Translations under genes and position numbers: made by a program
In this document: in pieces, positions 6,766 to 10,035 of the stretch
How positions within the stretch are numbered: position 1 is the first letter of the stretch
How the letters are laid out: every line of letters begins with the position of its first letter
Assembly (NCBI GenBank): GCA_049514735.1
Contig: JBEKUT010000259.1
Location: 1-10,035 of the forward strand
DNA from: JAICMB01 sp049514735
Lineage (GTDB): Bacteria; Acidobacteriota; Terriglobia; Bryobacterales; Bryobacteraceae
Direction of reading: 5' to 3'
DNA length: 10,035 nucleotides
Notes under the pieces: generated by a model
What the model saw: the letters and a program-made list of their open reading frames with translations, nothing else
Database searches by the model: none
Told to the model about the DNA's origin: nothing

Positions 6766-8565
6766 ATGTCTCATCTCGCAATGAGAACCCGGAAGAGCCG
6801 CGGATTTATCCTGCTAAGCTACGCGGCTATGCTGTTTTTTACGGTTGGGATGATCGGCCTGGCGGTCGATGCCGGAACCATGTACATCATTAAAGGCCGG
6901 CTTTCCTCCGCGGTGGATGCGGCTGCGCTGGCGGCGGGCAGATCGATCAATCTGGCCGACTCGGTGAGCGCCGCGGCCACAGCCGCGACCGCCACGGCAA
7001 CGCAGATTGTCAACGCTAATTTTCCGAGCGGTTTCCTCGGCAGCGGCACGATGAACCTGACCACTCCCACATTTACTCAGGAAACCGACTCGAACGGAAA
7101 TCCCACTGGGATTCTGGATATCGTGGTTACCGCTTCCGTTCCCGCGCCGACCTATTTCATGCAGATTTTCGGCGTAAAGACCGTCAACGTCTCCTCAACG
7201 GGAACGGCCACGCGCCGCGGAACGGTAATGATCATGGTGCTGGACGTATCGTCGTCCATGAACGCGGGAAGCCCGACGACGGCGTGCGCCGAAATGAAGA
7301 GCGCGGCCCAGTCGTTCATCACCAACTTCAGCCCCTACGATACCGTCGGGGTGATCACTTTCAATTACACGGCCCAAGTGCTCTATGCGCCGAGTACGAA
7401 CTTCGGGGACGGCACGTTGAACACGGCGCTCGGAAACATCACCTGCGGCGATAACACGAATACGACGAGCGCGTTGTGGCTGGCATATGAACAAATCAAG
7501 AGCGTCGGCCTGCCCCTCGCCTACAATACAATCGTTCTGTTTACCGACGGCTCTCCGAACGGGATTACAGCGAATTTCCCGGTTCGAACTCAATCCGATA
7601 CCCGCTATGGCACGGATGTGACCGGCGCTTGCACTTCGATGACGGCCACTTGCACGATGCCGGTGGAGTGCACGGGGGCGGCTTCGCAGACAGTTACGGG
7701 GACCATACCGCAGGGTTCCGGCCAGACGGACACGGGATCGACGACAGGTCTCTTCCCGGGGGTCAACACAGACGCCTGGGCAGTCATACCTGCCACATGC
7801 AATGCCGCTCTTTCGAGCACTTTTTCGCCTGGGAGCGGGTACGTCCGGCAATTGATCGCCTACATCCCGGATTTCGATAAGTACGGCAATTCGACACATG
7901 GCGTACCGGCGACATCCACTCCAGCGACGTGCCCTGGATCGACGTGCACTGTCGCCACGGTCACCCTGAAATCGACAGGCGCGTCTTACACATATGACAC
8001 GCGGGATTTCTGGGAATTTCAGGTGAATAACGTGTGCTCGGGCGCCAGCGGAGCGGCCGCGACGGCTTGCTCCAACGATTCCACGCCCGGCCAGCAATAT
8101 GAAGGCGGTGTGTGGTCCTCTTTCCCGAACCCGGCGGTCCTACCTTCGTCGGGATCGAACTTCTTCACGGCGGGTCCCTATAAAGGTTACATGCGGCCGG
8201 ACCAACCCACCACTATCGTCGCGGCAACCATGAACACGGCCATGGCGGAGGCTTACAACATCCGCAACGACGCCTCCGGATGCGGGACGAACGGGACCGC
8301 CTGCGCGACGCAATACAACCCGGTAATCAATACGATTTACCTGTTAGGTAATGCGGGAGACGCCGCGGACCATGAGTTTCTCCCGATTATGTCGAACGTG
8401 CAGACGATTCCCGCGCTGCCGTACGATTCCACCTGGACGCCCTACACCAATCCCGCCTATCAAACGAGTCAGGCGTCGGGCCTGTATCAGGTTTCAGCCG
8501 ACAAGACGCAACTTACGGCGCTGTTTCAGACATTAGCTTCGCAAGTGCTGCGTCTCAGCCATTAA
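6766..8565 (+). CDS. TadG-like protein with split von Willebrand A domain
   Basis: The 599-residue product begins with the TadE/G-type N-terminus ('SRGFILLSYAAMLFFTVGMI', membrane helix ~14-35, then 'SSAVDAAALAAGRS'). Unlike the two TadE neighbours it has Ser, not Glu, at +5 after the Gly, so it probably stays membrane anchored. From ~153 there is a vWA domain with a complete metal-site pattern: D160-x-S162-x-S164 ('VLDVSSSM'), a Thr pair (~T233/T234) and T260-D261-G262 ('LFTDGSPNG'). The final vWA part reappears at ~520-599 ('NTIYLLGNAG', 'TQLTALFQTLASQ'), so about 225-255 residues interrupt the fold. Twelve cysteines lie in the exported part, several in close pairs (C289/C296/C302, C389/C394, C506/C513). 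vWA/MIDAS proteins usually bind partners or surfaces through a metal ion, so adhesion is the inferred role. AGGAG (6755-6759) overlaps the preceding stop, six bases from ATG. Confidence 0.9.
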   Translation: MSHLAMRTRKSRGFILLSYAAMLFFTVGMIGLAVDAGTMYIIKGRLSSAVDAAALAAGRSINLADSVSAAATAATATATQIVNANFPSGFLGSGTMNLTTPTFTQETDSNGNPTGILDIVVTASVPAPTYFMQIFGVKTVNVSSTGTATRRGTVMIMVLDVSSSMNAGSPTTACAEMKSAAQSFITNFSPYDTVGVITFNYTAQVLYAPSTNFGDGTLNTALGNITCGDNTNTTSALWLAYEQIKSVGLPLAYNTIVLFTDGSPNGITANFPVRTQSDTRYGTDVTGACTSMTATCTMPVECTGAASQTVTGTIPQGSGQTDTGSTTGLFPGVNTDAWAVIPATCNAALSSTFSPGSGYVRQLIAYIPDFDKYGNSTHGVPATSTPATCPGSTCTVATVTLKSTGASYTYDTRDFWEFQVNNVCSGASGAAATACSNDSTPGQQYEGGVWSSFPNPAVLPSSGSNFFTAGPYKGYMRPDQPTTIVAATMNTAMAEAYNIRNDASGCGTNGTACATQYNPVINTIYLLGNAGDAADHEFLPIMSNVQTIPALPYDSTWTPYTNPAYQTSQASGLYQVSADKTQLTALFQTLASQVLRLSH

Positions 8566-8566
8566 T

Positions 8567-9298
8567 ATGCGGACTTTGATTTTACCTTTCGTTTTCATCG
8601 CTGGCGCGGGGGCGTCTATTCCGGTTCGGGATGCCTGCGGCGAGGACTCGGCCATTGTCGCCAATGTTCAAGAGAACGACCGCATTCAAGTCCGTCACGG
8701 CGTGATTGGCGAGACCGTGCCCTGCTACGCAGTATCGGTAACTCAGGGTGGCGTCGAAATCCGGGGTTTCATTCTGGGCAACACGGCGCCGGCGATTCAA
8801 CAATTCGAACGAGTGCGAGCTCTGGAAACGCGCCTGGCGATCCCAAGTTCCCTAGCAGCGCCGGGAGGAACAGCCGCGGCGATCTCCACTGGCCCGCCTT
8901 TCGCGCCTTGGCGGGGCTTTGACGTCTCCGGCAAACGAATGGAAGTCGATCCTTCTACCTCGAAAGCCACCCTCGTCACATTTTGGGACTGTGAGAGCAA
9001 GGCCGCCCAGCGCAATGCACAAAATATATTGAAAACGGAGTCCGAGTTCAGGGCGAAGGGCCTAAAAGCCTTTGGATTCGTGGAGGCGGCCAACGCGGGG
9101 CGCGCAGGTTACTACTTGGACGACATGGGCCTGGACTACCCCCAGGTGCTCGATGAGCGAAGGCTGGCCTCAAAGTACAAAGCGGATTCAAACAAGGGCA
9201 CCACGCTTGTGATTGACGCTTCGAACACCATTGTTGCGATGAGCTCGAATCCCGCGGAGATCCGCGCGGCGGTGGCAAAATTGTTGTCATCGGAATAG
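8567..9298 (+). CDS. Exported thioredoxin-fold protein lacking CxxC
   Basis: The 243-residue product has a short N-terminal hydrophobic segment (~3-17), probably a signal peptide, then a small beta-rich region (~28-84) and a thioredoxin/redoxin-like domain (~117-241): 'FDVSGKRMEV', 'ATLVTFWDCESKAAQRNAQN', 'LDYPQVLDERRLASKY' and 'GTTLVIDASN'. In typical members the strand ending in FW is followed by WCxxC. Here the aligned positions are Lys145 and about Ala148; the only nearby Cys, C142, is off register. The Pro normally before 'T-lID' is Gly211. Classical disulfide exchange is therefore unlikely; a structural, chaperone or binding role is inferred. The ATG is one base after the TadG-like stop with no clear ribosome-binding site of its own, so translation is probably coupled and the function tied to that protein. 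The stop lies three bases from the end of the broken minus-strand PDZ gene. Confidence 0.82.
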   Translation: MRTLILPFVFIAGAGASIPVRDACGEDSAIVANVQENDRIQVRHGVIGETVPCYAVSVTQGGVEIRGFILGNTAPAIQQFERVRALETRLAIPSSLAAPGGTAAAISTGPPFAPWRGFDVSGKRMEVDPSTSKATLVTFWDCESKAAQRNAQNILKTESEFRAKGLKAFGFVEAANAGRAGYYLDDMGLDYPQVLDERRLASKYKADSNKGTTLVIDASNTIVAMSSNPAEIRAAVAKLLSSE

Positions 9299-9301
9299 CA
9301 C

Positions 9302-9770
9302 TCAGGTCCCTGTTTCCGGAACAAACAGCGTGAACAGTCCGGCTCCGGCAGTCGCCAGCGCTGCAGGAGGCCACGGCGACGCCGTAGATTCCGGCGCCAA
9401 CGCGATGGGCGCTTCGTTGACGGAGATCAGGACATCGCCCCAATGAACACGCGCTTTTGAAGCAGGCCCCTTTTTCTATTCCGCCCACTGACTTCCAGGG
9501 GTCGCGGAGTATGAAAATTTCGAAGCCGCCGTTGATCGGCAACAATTGGTCGCTGGGATGTATGCCGGCTCGTTCTGCCGGTGAGCGTACCGTCACGATT
9601 GCGACGAAAATGAGACAGCCATCGGAGTAGTGAAATGTTGCGCCGACGGAGTATGGATCGGCGGCAGGTTGCGTGTAGGCCGATGCGACCGGTTGGGCAT
9701 ACGCTTTCGTGGTGATGCTATGGAGGTCGCTGTTCTTGCGAAACGTTTGCTTGTGAGAGGGTGGGTACAC
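9302..9770 (-). pseudogene. Frameshifted PDZ-domain gene remnant
   Basis: Two minus-strand frames together read as one small PDZ-containing protein. From GTG 9770, 97 residues lead into 'VRSPAERAGIHPSDQLLPIN' (about 9587-9528), a PDZ-core-like motif, and on to 'DPWKSVGG'. After 9475 the sense moves to another frame: 57 residues starting KKGP, then 'ASKARVHWGDVLISVNEAPI', ending at TGA 9302-9304. Removing one base from the CCCCTTTTT run (9467-9475) joins them as 'VGGIEKGPASKARVHWGDVL', a good PDZ pattern. The unshifted frame runs on antisense into the thioredoxin-fold gene as low-complexity sequence. The gene also lacks a ribosome-binding site and has only GTG as a start. It could be a decayed gene, a sequencing error in a homopolymer, or slippage. 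The two motifs are only ~40 residues apart, closer than two full PDZ domains would be. Confidence 0.45.
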
Positions 9771-10035
9771 TGAGTTAAGTTATTGAACGCGTGTGGTTTG
9801 CTCTTATGGAGAGGACGCTGCGGAGGCAGGAAATGGGGTTCTGCTTCCGCAGTTCGTTGCGTGGGTGGGAAAACGCGGGTCGGAGTGACATTCCTGATTT
9901 AAAGTAAACGGCTGGTGAGCGGGCTGGGCTAGCGTGTCGGCGGAAATCATTGAAAACAAGTATAATTTTCTTTAAAGATTTTCGGCAACGATATTTCCGA
10001 TATGCCAAAGCCGCCACATCACGATATTGTTCTAT
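9771..10035. other. Right-end intergenic stretch, no gene recognised
   Basis: Together with the PDZ remnant, this makes 9299-10035 a region without an intact gene. A minus-strand frame from 10017 to 9775 gives 80 residues of basic, low-complexity sequence with no family features, so I did not call it. There is no tRNA-like cloverleaf, no repeat array and no clear terminator. The only structured element seen is the promoter-like pair at 9959-9988. Confidence 0.5.
9959..9988 (-). promoter_or_regulatory. Possible sigma-70 promoter on the minus strand
   Basis: Reading the minus strand, TTGCCG (9983-9988) is followed after 18 bases by TATACT (9959-9964), each one base from the consensus hexamers apart from the third and fourth positions of the first. 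The stretch is more AT-rich than its surroundings. The nearest downstream reading frame is the broken PDZ gene, whose GTG is ~190 bases away, which would leave a long leader. Assignment is by pattern only. Confidence 0.3.

Noticed and set aside
7195..8097. Minus-strand open frame of 300 codons
   Set aside because: Antisense to the vWA coding region; Arg-rich with no family signal, whereas the plus frame has the full metal-binding pattern.
9310..9328. Hairpin CTGTTT...AAACAG just after the last plus-strand gene as a terminator
   Set aside because: Six-pair AT-rich stem with a seven-base loop and no T-run after it; it also lies inside the PDZ remnant's coding sequence.
9775..10017. Minus-strand open frame of 80 codons at the right end
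   Set aside because: Basic, low-complexity product, no ribosome-binding site, no similarity that I can recognise.

Overview
The window looks like a GC-rich chromosomal segment from an Acidobacteriota bacterium of the Solibacter/Bryobacter type. The main pointer is the secreted protein at 2127-3938. Its last ~210 residues match what I recall of the Solibacter C-terminal domain (TIGR03437-like: 'GSLATLYGANL', 'TSPNQINFVVP', 'PGLDQVNVSLP', ending 'VSNTVIVNIM'). The outer-membrane porin shows a Gram-negative envelope. The assignment is by eye, not by database search.

Layout. (1) 1-1919, minus strand: an outer-membrane porin of the phosphate-selective O/P type, followed after 19 bp by a chemoreceptor-like sensor (TM - four-helix bundle - TM - HAMP) that runs off the left edge. 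(2) 1920-2126: a divergent intergenic region with a perfect 11-bp palindrome. (3) 2127-3938, plus: a secreted helical-repeat protein with the Solibacter-type C-terminal domain. (4) 3952-5217, minus: an ArsB-type arsenite efflux permease, convergent with the previous gene and without arsR or arsC in view. (5) 5311-9298, plus: a four-gene cluster with two TadE-type pseudopilins, a TadG-type protein with a von Willebrand A (vWA) domain and complete MIDAS, and a thioredoxin-fold protein that lacks the CxxC redox motif. Gaps within it are 33, 9 and 1 bp. (6) 9299-10035: no intact gene. It holds a minus-strand remnant with PDZ-like motifs, broken by a one-base frameshift in a CCCCTTTTT run, and a plausible minus-strand promoter upstream of it.

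How the parts work together. The 5311-9298 cluster is the surface/minor-pilin arm of a Tad (tight adherence, Flp pilus) system. Both TadE proteins keep the G|xxxxE prepilin-peptidase site; the TadG-like protein does not. No motor ATPase, inner-membrane platform, secretin or major Flp pilin lies in the window, so these products would need machinery encoded elsewhere or act outside a pilus. The exported parts are rich in closely spaced cysteines, and the last gene is a thioredoxin-like protein with no catalytic cysteines, which makes this cluster the most interesting part of the window. The porin and receptor pair may couple outer-membrane uptake of a solute to its sensing.

I did not find tRNA or rRNA genes, CRISPR arrays, insertion sequences or phage genes.
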